Assembly (NCBI GenBank): GCA_030248135.1
Contig: JASANC010005240.1
Span: 19,082-83,081, forward strand
Source of the DNA: Theristus sp. LFF4_11
Lineage: Eukaryota > Nematoda > Chromadorea > Monhysterida > Xyalidae
Direction of reading: 5' to 3'
DNA length: 64,000 bases
Shown: piece by piece, positions 1 through 13,600 of the stretch
Layout of the letters: every line of letters starts with the position of its first letter
Position numbering within the stretch: position 1 is the stretch's first letter
Notes under the pieces: generated by a model
Database searches by the model: none
What the model was told of the DNA's origin: nothing
Seen by the model: the letters and a program-made list of their open reading frames with translations, nothing else
Position numbers and translations under genes: made by a program

Positions 1-1617
1 TGCAGTATCAGACCGTCTGAAGAGTTCGCTACGCGTTAGTTAGCCTGAAATAAAGATAAGAAGCACCGCGTTTATACACGTCATTGGCTCCCTCAACTCT
101 CTATATTCCGGTTAGCGGCAAAAATAAGAAGCTTCAATAATTCTCCAAGCATCCGAGAAACTGCTTTAACCATAGCAACCGCACGGTGCAAAATAGGCGA
201 CGAAATTAGACTCATGCGTCTGCTCCACTCACTGCGCACGTACATACAGACGTTATTTAATCAATCAACGCCAATGTGTTGTGTTGTTGATGTGGTGTCG
301 AGGTATCAGAAGTTGCTGAAAGTTTCGTTACCTTAGGAAAGCCTCAGATACAATGAAGTCAGGTGCCAAAACTTATCATTCTGGCGATATTTATGCTTCC
401 ATGGTAATTCTCTGCCTAGCTTGTTGTAATCGAGGTTTGACTGGGGCGCTTTTTGGGTTGTTGCCAGTAAGTCGCCATTTTACCTACCTAACACCTTGAA
501 ACTCGGACAAGCAGTCCGACGCACGTTGAGTAAGACGGGTATATTAGCATGTGGTTCAAAAGAATTCCGCTTTTTCCCAGATTATGCAAACAATAAATAT
601 CAAAACTTCATATTCTCTTGATCTCACCTCACCTACGGCTGCGCGTGTCTAATGAGTTTCAAGCTGACCAACTTTCTGTTCGCTCTTGCGGAAAAACGTT
701 TTCTGTTCATCACATGCCCGTCCCATCTCCGCACTTCTGCTCCTGAATGAAAATCAGTCCATCCAAAACCACTCTGGTTACTGAAAAACGTTGCTTTCCT
801 TGGCAAAAAAACAACGATGCCCCACAAGAAATCGCCCCCCGCTGACACGTCACAAAATGTCAGGAGTCCCGTTAGTAGACGTTTCCCAAATTTGAACGCC
901 CCACCGAGCATGTTGTTCTTTTCGAATCCGCCGATGCACTTCAGCCAATCGATCGAGTCTGGTCCGACATCTGCGAGTGTGTTGTGTTTTTTTTGTCTTT
1001 CAATTCATAAATGTTTTCTTGCTGTCTAGTTGTGAAACATAGGTGCATTGACCAGAGTGAAAAGTGCGAGCCCACCCAACTGTGTTTCTAAACTTACCTA
1101 ACCTGTTTCGGGTGATTAAGTTACGTACAAGTTTTGAATTTTCTTACGGCCACCGCCCATGGCATATTTTCTGCATAAAGTATGCTGATTGGCTGCAACA
1201 ACCTGGTTGGGTAAATAAACGTACCCAAATCAGTAACAGCCAATCAGCTGGTTGCTGTGATTCACAGTTCAACTTTAGTTTTTGCTGATTATCTATGAGT
1301 TGTTGATGTGGCCAGATGCGCAGTTGCTCCACTCGAGATTAGCCCTGGCTATAAAATCGCTAAAATCCCAACAACAACAACCAGAAGCAAGTGCCATTCA
1401 TAGCAGAACACCAGACGATTCACCCGCTCGTGCCAAAGATCCCGTTTCTTACTCTTACTCCAAAAATCCAAATCCACCTGGGGAACACCTTTCAAGCAAA
1501 CACTAAGCTGTTTACTTCAAAAAACACCCTTTCTCTTCGCCTGCTTAACTGTGCAAAAAATCTTCAGAAAACGTTTCTTCTCGCCAAAAAATCCCCCAAA
1601 AAATATTCTCTTCGCAG
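1..1617. other. Upstream region of AMP deaminase, no confident gene
   Basis: I see no exon I can support before 1618. Around 1170-1292 there is an imperfect palindrome built on CCAATCAGC / GCTGATTGG motifs, resembling ends of MITEs elsewhere in the window. A TATA-like CTATAAAAT lies at about 1349, followed by a purine/CAA-rich stretch; it could be a core promoter for a transcript entering the 1618 exon, but no ATG-led first exon could be tied to it. Confidence 0.3.
1349..1357 (+). promoter_or_regulatory. Candidate TATA box
   Basis: CTATAAAAT sits about 265 bp upstream of the first recognised AMP deaminase exon and just upstream of a CAACAACAACAACC-like stretch. Only its sequence and place support it. 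Confidence 0.2.
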
Positions 1618-4600
1618 ACGAGCACAGCGGCGACGAGGAGGCGACCCGCTCGTTCGACTACCGGTCGCCCGGCGCGCGTGCTCGCAGCGACGACGACGAC
1701 CAACAGCGACATCAAGTGTCCGCGCCCTACGAGCCGCCGCAGTATCCGATCGAGGAGTTGGAGTCGAAACTGGCAAAGTCGAAGCGAATCACGACCAATC
1801 GGTACGACGACGCGCACGTGCTTGACGGTGTTCGGTTTCATTGGAACTCTCGATCGTTTTGGTTCTGCGACTGCCTGCAATGCGCTTTGCAGACGTCGAG
1901 GAGCGAAATTAGTTTTATGCTTGATTCTGCCTCAGTGACCCGGTCGATTCTCAGCGACTCGGATTGCATAGCCGATTTTTGAATTCCCGCGTCACAACAC
2001 GCGTGAAACTGGTTTACTGCCTATGTGCGCGTTGAGTCGCAGAACCACACGAAAAAGTTCCAATAAAACAGACAGCCTTCTGCGTGGAATGCACGTTTGG
2101 TGGAGTGGATGCACCAAACGGAGTGGTCGCTTTAAAGGTTGTCTGCGATTCGTTCGCACTGCGATGTTAAGCTGCACTGCGTTTTTACAAACAAACACAT
2201 TGGCAGTACGAGACGTGCATGCACAGTGCTATGCTGCTTGTGTGCCCCAATTCACAAACAAACACACTGGCACACAAGCGTGCGACATCAGAGTGAACGC
2301 GGTCTTCAAATGGCGACTTTACCGGCAGTGAGCTTTCCCTGGAGATTGCATGGTTTCGTCTTACACAAAATCTTGCTGTTTATTATTTCAATTCAAAACT
2401 TACGGTCCATCTGGAAAAATATATGCAACGTGACGCAAACATGACATCATGTCATGACCAAGCAATCAGCGCTGAGAACACCTCATCATTAACCAATCAG
2501 CGTTGTGAGTTGCTATGACCAACCAATCAGGTAGTTGCATATATTAGCGAGATTGACTGCGGAAACTGTTGTATCTAGATATTAGTGACGTATCCATTTT
2601 GTGCGAAGTTGGAATTTTGAAGCGTTTTGCTGACAAAATCTCCAACCCCGTATTTGACGAATACCCACGAATACATTTTACACGTGTAAAAACTGATTTT
2701 AGACTTCAACATAACATGTGTGTTCTATACAAACACATCCGTTAGCTATAACTGCAACGCTTTTTGCTGAAATTACCACAGTTTTATTGACATGTTGCGA
2801 AAATGGGATCCAATGTCAAAATGTCAGGTTGTTTGCCCACATACAATGAATAATAAAGAAGCAATTTTGTTGAACATCAAATTCACTCATGGATTCGCGG
2901 AACAGTGTATTATCAATTTTTTTTAGGTCTGCGACTCAATGCTAATGCAGACTTAGATAGGAAACTTGTTTCAATCTTTATGTAGTAATTCAAAATCGCC
3001 CAAGCGACTTGTCCTCCCGACTTGGGTCACTTTGCCAAATTTGAATTCCCGCGTCATGCATGAAACTGTTTACCTATCTGTGCGCGCATTGAGTCTCGAG
3101 ACCAAAATAAAAGTAACAGTCAGCTGGCATTGGATTGCATAAACAACACAGTCTTTTTTGCATTTTTCCTCTTTCTCAAGTGTTGGTTTGTTATTTTAGA
3201 TATGTCCCCGAACGCCGATACAGCCTAGAGACATGCGCGTGAGTTGACGAAAAAATCGGTGTTGTAGAAAAGTTTTACGGTAGAAAAAACCGCATGAAAC
3301 ATATGTGTTCGTCCCGTCTCGTTGATTTGTTCCGTTGTGTGTGGTTTGTGCTTTTTTTGTGGTGGTCGTGAAGTTCTGAGCTTGATGTTTGTGGTTCTGT
3401 TGGTGTGTTGAATGGTGATAGACATCGTGTAAAACACGTGCATTGATGAGCGTTTACAAAAAAACACGAGATCGCTAGCGCTCAATTTTTTTTGAAGTTA
3501 CATTTCAATGGTCACCTCATCACGCATGGTGAAAATTGGAAAGTATTTCAATTTTATGCAGGTTGTTGTCGATCTTATTTTATGTTTTGGTGGCCTTTGA
3601 TAATGTTTTCAACTTGGGTTGTACAGATTTCTTGCATGTTCAGATTCGAAGGAACTGGGCTATAATTACAGTTGGACTGTTCCGTGTTTCTTTTTTTCAC
3701 CGCTTTACGGTTTTTCACTTTCTTTATTTCTGCAAACCATCTCCGCTTCCAGCCCAGTTATGTTTTCTTTATTGATATCTTTTTTGCGAAAGGCTTAGAA
3801 AAGTTTTTGTTTTTTCTTATCAATTTTTTTGTGTTCGGCTGTTTTAATGTCAGAAAAGCGTGATAAAAATACGATACAAACGCAGTAGTAGAATTCGAAA
3901 GTGACAACTTTGATGTAAACCATGGTGTACGGTGCCCCGTTGGGTCTCAACACGATCTTCACGATCAACATTCAATTTACAAAAAAATAAAAAAAATGAA
4001 AATCTTCCTGTTCTTGTCATCTGTCTTTTTTGCTAATCAGCGTTTCGATTTACGTTCTGCTCTTCCTTCCAGTAACTTTTCATTCATTTCAAGGATCGTG
4101 TTGAAACCTGTTACAGTAATCACCGTACTTTGCGGGCTCACTGTTTTTGGTTTTGTACCTCCCATACATCGAAGTCTGCTCCGAGTCCGTGTACATTCTT
4201 TTTTATTGTTATCTTGTTATTTCACCCATCATTTTAACCGGTGGTGCAAGCATGTGAACTTTTTAGTTGACGATAGTGTTTCATTTCAGCACAGTCTATG
4301 GGAAAAATGATAAAATGAAACAACAGCAAGTCTTCCGGTCTTGATGGATGAATGCGCAAGCTCATTAGAAAGTTCGGCTGGGTCTGCTCTTTTCTAGTTG
4401 TTTTTGTGATGGCGTGGAAAGTGTTAGGACCGAATTTTTACTGTGACTTTCGCACACTAGCAGCTGATTAGATCAGCTACCGTCGAACTGTCAATTATAG
4501 ACAGCTGATTGGCTGCTTTTCAATTCGGCTCACTGATTGGTCCCCATATGTTTTGCAGTTCGACGGTGACTGGTGTCGCCATTCGACGTTTGTATGATTC

Positions 4601-7600
4601 AAAAATTCAACGAACCACCAAGATTGGCTTCATCGTTTTTATTGTCAACCCACACAAGCACACGTTTTATTCGTTAACAGCTGATTTGCTGCACTTGTTT
4701 GATTCGCGCTAATTGCCAAAATTTGTGTGATTCAGCCAATTAACAATCGGGTCATCATTTCAGTTGGACATAGAATTCTTTTGCGAGATACGATTTTTAA
4801 CAAATTTCATGTTGTTGACAACAACAGCAATCTAGGGCCGCTTTCTCATTTTACTTGCTTCTGCAGTTTCTGTTTTTATTATTCTTACTTTTTGCTCTGT
4901 TTTTTCATGTGCTTGCTTGTATCGATTGTGAAATGAATGGTTTGCGCTGAATTTTAGTATTTGAACTTCGCGCTTCGCTTGCCTAGAAAACTAGCTGATT
5001 GGCTAAATAACCCTGGTGTGCACCAATAAAAAGTGTGTTTGTTTTGCACCGCTGTATTTGTTGTTTTTTGTCGATGTCTGTGTTTAGTGTGTGTTTGTCA
5101 TTCGTTTTTTTGCGTCTTATGATGTTCTCCATGCGTGAAGTGCCGTGTTGTGTCGTCTAGTTGGTACGGCTGGTTTTTGTTGACGTTGTAAAAAAATGTT
5201 TTGGGGTGTTGTGTGTAATGTTATTTATCATCATCGTTACATATACTTACAGGTTTATTTGTTTTTAATGGCTGGGCAAAAATCTAGAAATAACAAGAAA
5301 CCCCATCATATTTGTATTGAGAACTTTGATCCAATGAATTAACACAAAAAATGATCAATTCATAAATGTGAGAGAGGAATAATTATGTTCGAGTCGCAGC
5401 CAACGCTCGTGCAAGTTATTCGGCAAGTTTTAAGATTGAATGGCTTCTCAAAATACTCCAAAAACACTGATCTCTCTTTTCAAACGCTTGCAAATTTCTC
5501 AATCCTCTGCCGATGTTCCAAACTTTTTATTCAGTCAGCTTGCTCCGGACGAACATTGGATTGAAAAGCATGATTGGAGCAAAAAGAAACCCGCCGAAAA
5601 ATTCTGCACTGAATAAGATTCAAATCGAGACAAAACATTTTTTAGTCGGGTTTGTGTCACAACATGCACTTCAAAGTCGACTAAAAAAACAATCGGAAAT
5701 TAGGAGTGAGCACAACAAATAATCAATCACAAAAAAACACAATTCCGAAAAAACCCACTGACACCAAAAATTGCAGTCTGCGCGCGGCGACGTTCAACGC
5801 GCCGGGCGCCACGACGACGACGTCGCAGTCGGCCGATCTGACGACGACGACGACGCCGAGCGGAGCGCCACCGACGAGCGTCAACGGCGCCATCGCTGAG
5901 CACGCCGCCGACTGCCGCGAGACGACGCCGATCGACTCGGGCGCTGTCACGCAGCCGCATCGCGTCACCATCCAGGCGTTCCGTGACTCGTTGGACGTGA
6001 ACTTCCAGCGGATCGCCATCTCCGGCGAGGCCTGCTCCGGGGTGTGTGTCTGTTGGTGTTTTTTTGTTTTGGCCGCTTGCTGTGGTGCTCGCGTATTCTT
6101 GTTCTGCTTACTTCGGCATTTGTAATCGTCAAGATTGGATTAGTGCGCAAAATGTCGGAAAGCTACGGTCGAGCGCTAAGTGCTCATTGGCTGTGCATGT
6201 GTGCGTGCGGAGTCTGTCCCTGCACAACACCGAACGCATGCATATGCGTGCACGTGATTACCAACCAATCAGTTGTTTGCCTAGAATTTTGAGTTCGATT
6301 GCAGATGGAAAACACGTGAATGTTTCGATGGTAATCTTAATGATTGTGTCGAGACCGTAACCAGCAGCAACCGTATGCCAAAAAGTACGAAACAAACAAG
6401 ATATGCTGAAAGGACACTGCTGACTTTTCACGTGGATTTTCATTCTTGGCTCTACAACACTTAGCTTCTGTTTATCCAAACGTTTCTGTCGTTTGTGCTC
6501 AAGCCCGGCGAGCCCACAGTGCTTACAGTTGTTCAGTACTGTCTTTCTCGTTGATGGTTTCAATTTCAGTCAGTTTCAATTTCCAATCCAAGTCAACTCA
6601 GATCGATTTTCGCGTTTTTTACCTCAATTTTTACAATATTTTAGGTGCCCCTGTCGGATTTGCAAGAAGCGGCCGAGGAGCTGGTGGAGGCGCTGAAGGT
6701 TCGCAAACGCTACACCTCGCGCATCGGTCACAACTTTCCAGTAACCACCGAGAAATTCCTCACCGGCGAATACCCGCAGCACTTGCCGCCGCCCAAGATC
6801 AGAAATCCGTCCATTGGTGCGTTTGCAGTTCTTGATCTTTTCTGTTTTACTGAACCACCAATTCGCTGCAATCGATGCGTCTGAAACGGGCTAGATGTTG
6901 AAGTTGAATATGACGATTTTCGGGAGTACACACTCTTAAGTGGATATTTTGATTGGTTGATGGCAGTATGGGATATATAGCCAATTGAAGAGCAGCAAAA
7001 ACTCCGACTTCAAATCAAATTCTTGCCGCTGCGCTTTTTTATCTCGGGCAAGTGGCACAGAACTATAATTCGATCATAGCGAACAGAATCCAAGCCCATT
7101 TCGCGCGCGCGTCTGCCGACACACGCCCCTGGGGGCGGCCCTCGAACCGCAGCGCACCAACAAGCAAGACACGTGCGGGCTCGTGGGCCTCGGGGCGCCG
7201 CCGCTGAAATAGCGGCGCCCTTGCACGGGCCTCCAATCCCCGGTTATTTCTGCACAAATAAACCTTTGGAAACGCGGTCAATGCTGGAATTTGGTGCGCT
7301 TTCTGTTGCCTGTGGTTTCTCCCGTCTCCCCAGCCGCGCGCAAGGCATGCGCCGGGTGCGGCTGCGGCGCGGGTTGTACCTGCTGGTGGTGTATACTCGG
7401 CCGTGGCTTTGCTCGCGGATTGGGCGGGCATCGCGACTGCGGACTAATGCCCGGCCTACCGCTCGCCACCCCGCCTCCACCCACCACTCCTTTGGTGAAG
7501 GCTGCAAAAAGACACCCCCGAAAAACAACACTTGGCCTGCATGGTTACTCGCCTGCACATTCACCCGCCACAACGAACTACTTCATTCAATCTATTGTTA

Positions 7601-10600
7601 ACTTTTTCGTTTTGTCTTTTGCAGCTGTCGTTCCGTTAGCCGCCGCCGTTGGGCCCCCCCCCAGTGACAACCCTTCTAATCAAACCATCATTTTACCATG
7701 CCCCGTTCCATCGTTCCCCTGGACTGTGGTCCCTGGACGGCGAGACGCAGGGCGGCGCGCCCGCAGCCCCCACACACCCCGCCGCCCCCCGTCCCGACTT
7801 AGGTACGTGCGCGTCGCTCACACACCACACCACAAAGGTCTCAACGGCTCCGCGGCCGGGCCCGCCCCGCCCCCCCCGCGGCCCCCGAGCCCGGGGGACA
7901 CCGGGGGCCACGGGTCGGGGCGGGGGGCCGCGCCGGGGGGCGGGCGCGCCGCCGGCCAGCCGGCACAGACTGCGGGGCCCGGGGCAGGGCGCGGCCCCCG
8001 TGCGCCGGCGGCAGGGAAGAGCGGGCCTGTCACGCCGCGTGGCCTCGCGCGCCGCGGCGCCGCCGCCCCGCCGCGCCGTACACAGGTCGTGCCCGGCATT
8101 CAAGAGTTCCACATTGACCGCGACGAGTTCATCCGTGACAGCGAACGCCTGCACGACATGATGGCGCATGGGCCGCTGTAAGTGCGCTGCTACGTCAGAG
8201 CCTTCCTGCTCGTAGTGCTAATGTGATGCTCTGCTACGTAGTGTATGTTGATGTGTGCTACGTCAGTGCCTCAATCGTTGATGCTCTGCTACGTCAGTGC
8301 CTCAATCGTTGGTGCTCTGCTTACCATCACAGTCCGACGTTCAATAAATGCACTTGTCTATCGCCGTTTTTGTGGAATCACAAGCACGGTATGCGGTGCA
8401 CCACCCGCAGTCGATGTCGACTGACAACTAACAATCGCTTAGTGAACGTCTAAACTACGATTACGTAGCCAGTTGGTTTTCAACGTTTCCAGCAAAAGCT
8501 TCTGCTTCCGTCGTCTCAGCTATCTGCAGCATCGCTTCCAGTTGCATGTGCTGTTGAACGAAATGAGCGAGCTGGCCGAGCAGAAATGCGTGCCACACCG
8601 CGATTTCTACAATATTCGCAAGGTCTGCTGTTATTGTTGGATATTTTTGTGTTCAACTTCATCGTTGTTGTTGTTGTTGGGATTTTAGGCGATGTTTTTA
8701 GCCAGGGCTAACCCAGAGAATCGTACAGAACGCCATTGAGTAAAGCGCCTATCGAGTTTTGGCAAATGTACTTTTGCGGCCCAAGAGATAGCGGCCTGGA
8801 CGATTGCGGCCGAAGCGTAGCGGCCTGAAGGATTGCGGCCTGGACGATTGCGGCCGAAGCGTAGCGGCCTGAAGGATTGCGGCCTGGATGATTGCGGCCG
8901 AAGCATAGCGGCCTGGACGATAGCGGCCTGGACGATAGCGGCCTGAACGATAGCGGCCTGGGACGATTGCGGCCTGGGACGATTGCGGCCTAAGACGATT
9001 GCGGCCCGGGACGATTGCGGCCCGGGACGATTGCGGCCCGGGACGATTGCGGCCTGGGACGATTGCGGCCCGCAAAGTTTTCATGCTTTGTCACCTTTCC
9101 AGGTCAATTTCTATCTGTCTAGAAAATTTGCTCCAGCCATCTATATCGCCCCCCCAACACCCCTGCTCTGGAACAACAATGGTTTAAGCCATCGTCGTCA
9201 TCGTGTCTGCTGCGTTTGCGTCGAATCGATCGTTGATATTTGCGCCAATATTTGCGCCGCTGTTAGCAATAAAATAAAATTGAATTGAATGGAAATTGAA
9301 CTGAAATGGAATTGAATTGAAATGAATTGTTGTTGTTTGTTGTCCGAATCCCTATGTTTGAAAATCCAAGATTCTGGAGGTTTGATTTGAAACAAATGCT
9401 GTGGGTGGGGTTAAGGTTGTTAAACAAAAATCGAAATTTTTTATGTGATTAAAAAATTCCGATTAAAAAAATTCGAAATTTTTCCTCTAATATGCTCTGA
9501 AAACCTTAATTTTGGCACAATTTGAAAGTTCAACAATTTTTTTTTGATATTACCTCGTAAAACCGTCAGTAGTCGATTTTGGACCGTTTTGTCGACTGAT
9601 TTTAGGCTTCGACATCTTCGGCGATGAGTTTGAGCGTTCCACAGCTTGGCTTACATTTCCGATGCAGATAAGGTGACAATTCGCCTTGCAATCTGATTTC
9701 TGAGCGTCCGAGCTGCTCCGTTTGCAAGCGCCACGTTGTCTGGTTGCTGTTTCTGTCCTGTCGTCGCGCCATCATCAGAATTGATCGAATTTCAACCCGG
9801 TATGTGTGTTTTCACTTGAGCTGGAGACAATTAGTGACGTTTTGGGGGTCAAAACACAAGAAGAGGCATGGTAACGATTTGGAAAAGGGGTAAATGAGGT
9901 CACCTAAACAAAATCTGAATAGTTTTCGGGAGTCATTCGGGAGGCGCTTGCACATCAAATGTGGTTCTTCGAACTCCCTGGTTGATTCAGCACAACTTTA
10001 ATTTCTGAATTTTTTTCAATTTAAAAATGACGACTTTTGTTTTTTTCAACAACCCTAGGTAAGCCTGAGGACTCGAGACAAAAAAGATTTTCAGATATCT
10101 AGATATTTTCCTCCGAAAATACAGTTTTTTTAATTTTTAATGGGAATTTTTTGTTGGTTTAATTTTAAGTAATTAATTGGTAGTTTAAAACTTTAATAAC
10201 CAATTAAACAAAAAAAGGCTCAGATGAAATATAGCTCTGCTCGGCGACAAGGAAAGTTGAACATGGAAGATTTCGATTTGGGGTTCTAAGAAAAACATAA
10301 TTACTAGTCAATAAACAAAAAACAACTTTTTTGAAAAAAAATATTGAAAACTCGTGTGCGAGAATAACATAACCAGTTGCGTGCGACAAAGACAATGACA
10401 ACGCTTTAAAATTTCGTGGGCCGCAATCGTCCCAGGCCGCAATCGTCCCAGGCCGCAATTGTCCCGGGCCGCAATCGCCCCGGGCCGCAATCGTCCCGGG
10501 CCGCAATCGTCACCGGGCCGCAATCGTCCCAGGCCGCAATCCTTCAGGCCGCAGTCGTCCAGGCCGCAATCCTTCAGGCCGCAATCGTCCTAGGCCGCAA

Positions 10601-13600
10601 TCCTTCAGGCCGCAATCCTTCAGGCCGCAATGCTTCGGCCGCAATGCTTCGGCCGCTATCTAATGGGCCGCAATCGAACGCACGCCCATGTCATGTCGCA
10701 TTATTGCGCGAAAATCGATTACGCTATGGACTGAACGAAGAACGCCCAAACTTTTGTCATATTATGATGAACAATACTTGAATGGGACCGTTTGCTGTCC
10801 GCTTGCTACAGGTGGACACGCACGTGCATGCGGCGAGCGGCATGAACCAGAAGCACCTGTTGCGTTTCATCAAGAAAATGATCAAGACACAAGGCAACGA
10901 GGTCGTCTGCTACAAGGACGCCAAGCCGATGACGATGACGGACGTGTTTCGATCGTTGAACATCACTTCGTATGACCTGTCCGTTGACATGCTGGACGTG
11001 CACGCGGTTGGTGCATTTCTGTCGGTCAAGGCCCGTTCATACTGACGTACAATGCACGGCACGTCACGGCACGTCACGGCACGTCTTCGTTCATAGTGCA
11101 AAAAACGAGCAGTATGGCCCCGTCTTGTTTCAGGATTTGCACCTGTTCATGCAGACGTACGTCGACGTCTGCATACGTCTGTGGTCAGTTCTATAAAAGT
11201 GAATAGTGTTTGAAAAGTGAACATTTTTTACTCCAGGGTGTTCCAAAAGTTTGTCTTTGAGAAATTCTGGAAAAATAATCGAGACATGAGCTTCAAAGAC
11301 AAAGTTTTGCGTGGAAATTAGAAATATCAATCCAATCAGTGGGAAACTTCGGTCAAAGATGAACTTGTGGTTCAAGTATTCAACCGGAATTTGTCAATGT
11401 CTAAATTTTGGGACACCCTGGAGTAGAACTATTCATTTTTTATAGAACTGACCACTTGTATGAACGGGCCTTTACGCGTCGGGCCCATTTCTGTGCATGT
11501 CCTTCACCGACGCTGAAACAGCGGTTTACATTCATAATGGGAAACAGCAATCATTCAAATCAGTTCTTCATCGAATGCGCTCATTCATGTTGCGGCAAGC
11601 TCCGGCTGCGCGTTAACATGATGGGCCTTTGCTTTTACTTTTCATTTAGATACATGGAGAACCATCCGTTAACATGAATTTGCCAAAAGGAGAAGACAAA
11701 GCGGAAGACAACAAGACATGAAAGACACCCAGGCAGTGTTAGATTCTGACGCTCTGCTGCCGATGCACACTGTTCACTTAGAAAATAACAAAAAAGAAGA
11801 ATTTATGACCAAAACGACGTTAATTTTTGTTCTTCAGGATCGAAACACGTTCCACCGCTTCGATAAGTTCAACAGCAAATACAATCCGGTTGGCGAGAGC
11901 ATCCTACGCGAGATTTTCATCAAATGTGATAACGCCGTCGGTGGCAAATATTTTGCTCATGTGCTCAAGGTTTGTATTATTTGTTTTGTTATGTTTTTGA
12001 CAGAAAGAGTCACTATTTTCATGGCACTAACAACTGACATGGGGGTGGGTTGGGGGTAGTTGCCAACAAATGTTGTGATAGACATCGAAAACTATTATGA
12101 ATTGGCAACTTGTGGTCGAATTTTCCGTCACACAGAAACTGGATCATCTCATGAAAAAGTCTGATCATGATGCTCAGCTGCATTCCTCCTGAACTGATCT
12201 TCGTTTTCCTTTTCTCAGGAAGTCTGTGCCGACTTGGAAGAGTCAAAGTACCAGCATGCCGAGTACCGTTTATCGATCTATGGAAACAGTCGAAACGAGT
12301 GGGACAAACTGGCGAAATGGGCACTGACACACGATGTCTGGTCACCGAATGTTCGCTGGCTTGTTCAGATACCACGTTTATAGTAAGTTCGTGATATTGT
12401 TTGGTTTTACGTTTTGATTCATGGTATCCCATTGAAAAGGAAGGACGTTTCGTGCACGATGGCAGGGAGGTTCACTGCACACTCACCTAGCCACTCCAAA
12501 AACACTAAATCACACATGGTGATGTCAATTAATGGCATTCATTAACATTAACGACGCCAATGACAGAATCACCTGCTGTAGACTATAGTGCCAATAGTTC
12601 CTTTCGTAATTGGTAGCTCCAGCAAGTCCATCAGGGGTGATTTTCGTAAATTCCAGCACACTGTTGTGTTCTCGTTTTCAGCGACGTCTACCGCAGCAAA
12701 GGCATGGTGAAGAACTTCCAAGAGATTCTCGAGAACGTGTTCATGCCATTGTTTGAGGCGACCAACGAGCCCGGGAAGCACAAGGATCTCAATAAATTCT
12801 TGCAATGCGTATGTCGCACAACACATCGCCGATAGGTTTTTTGCCGCTTCGGACTCGACTTCCGAATGAGACAATGAGTTGTTGTGAAGTCGATAAACAA
12901 CCAAAACCAATTGTTACACTGCATTCATGAAGCGGTATATCGTTTCGCGTCTATACTCGCGACGAAATATGCTGCTTCGTGAGTGCCGTTCTATTCTGGT
13001 ATAAAGCGTGCACTTAATAGATAAAGACTCCAGGTTTGTATCGACCTCACGAAAAGCAACGCTGTAGCGTTTCAGATGCTCCAGAAAAAACAAAAAATCC
13101 CACTGGCGCTCCGTGCAGGTGTCCGGCCTGGACAGCGTCGACGACGAGTCCAAACCGGAGAACACGCAGTTCCTGTGGTCGTCGCCGACGCCCGACCGTT
13201 GGACGGGTGCCGAGAATCCGCCGTACTCCTACTACCTGTACTACATGTACGCGAATCTGTGCAAGTTGAACGCGTTTCGACGCGCGCGCGCCATGAGCAC
13301 GCTGAACCTGCGGCCGCACGCCGGCGAGGCCGGCTCCGTCAGTCATCTCGTCACCGGCTACTTGACTGCGGACAGCATCGCGCACGGCCTCATGCTGCGC
13401 AAGGTTCGCGCGTTGCCCGCACGCTTGCCATTTAGCATCTCTGGTTTTGGTGTCGACACTCAATATACAGCTTCCCATGTATGACGCGCGAATTCAATAA
13501 TGCTAATGTGAACCGAGGCCCCTGAAAGCGGTCAGGTCCCTTAGTCTGTTTTGAATCGGCACATAACGATGGAAACTAGTTTCCTTGTCACGCCCACTAG

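Larger units (their letters stand above)
8776..10672. mobile_element. Minisatellite-armed foldback-like element
   Basis: Two inverted GCGGCC minisatellite arms (8776-9072 and 10418-10672) enclose a core that itself contains a fragment of the hAT-type MITE (about 9104-9182), an AATTG-rich simple repeat (about 9270-9330) and a full TA-element (9414-10055). Such inverted arrays of short units are the hallmark of foldback elements. No transposase frame is visible. Element borders and target duplication are not certain. Confidence 0.55.

Noticed and set aside
7693..8169. 158-codon - strand frame
   Set aside because: An effect of extreme GC content with no stops; antisense to a conserved exon.
8776..9072. 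CRISPR-like regular repeats
   Set aside because: Units are adjacent without unique spacers, in a eukaryotic intron.
10416..10781. 121-codon frame of repeated [11 protein letters not shown]
   Set aside because: Pure translation of the GCGGCC minisatellite; likewise the frames across 8749-9084.
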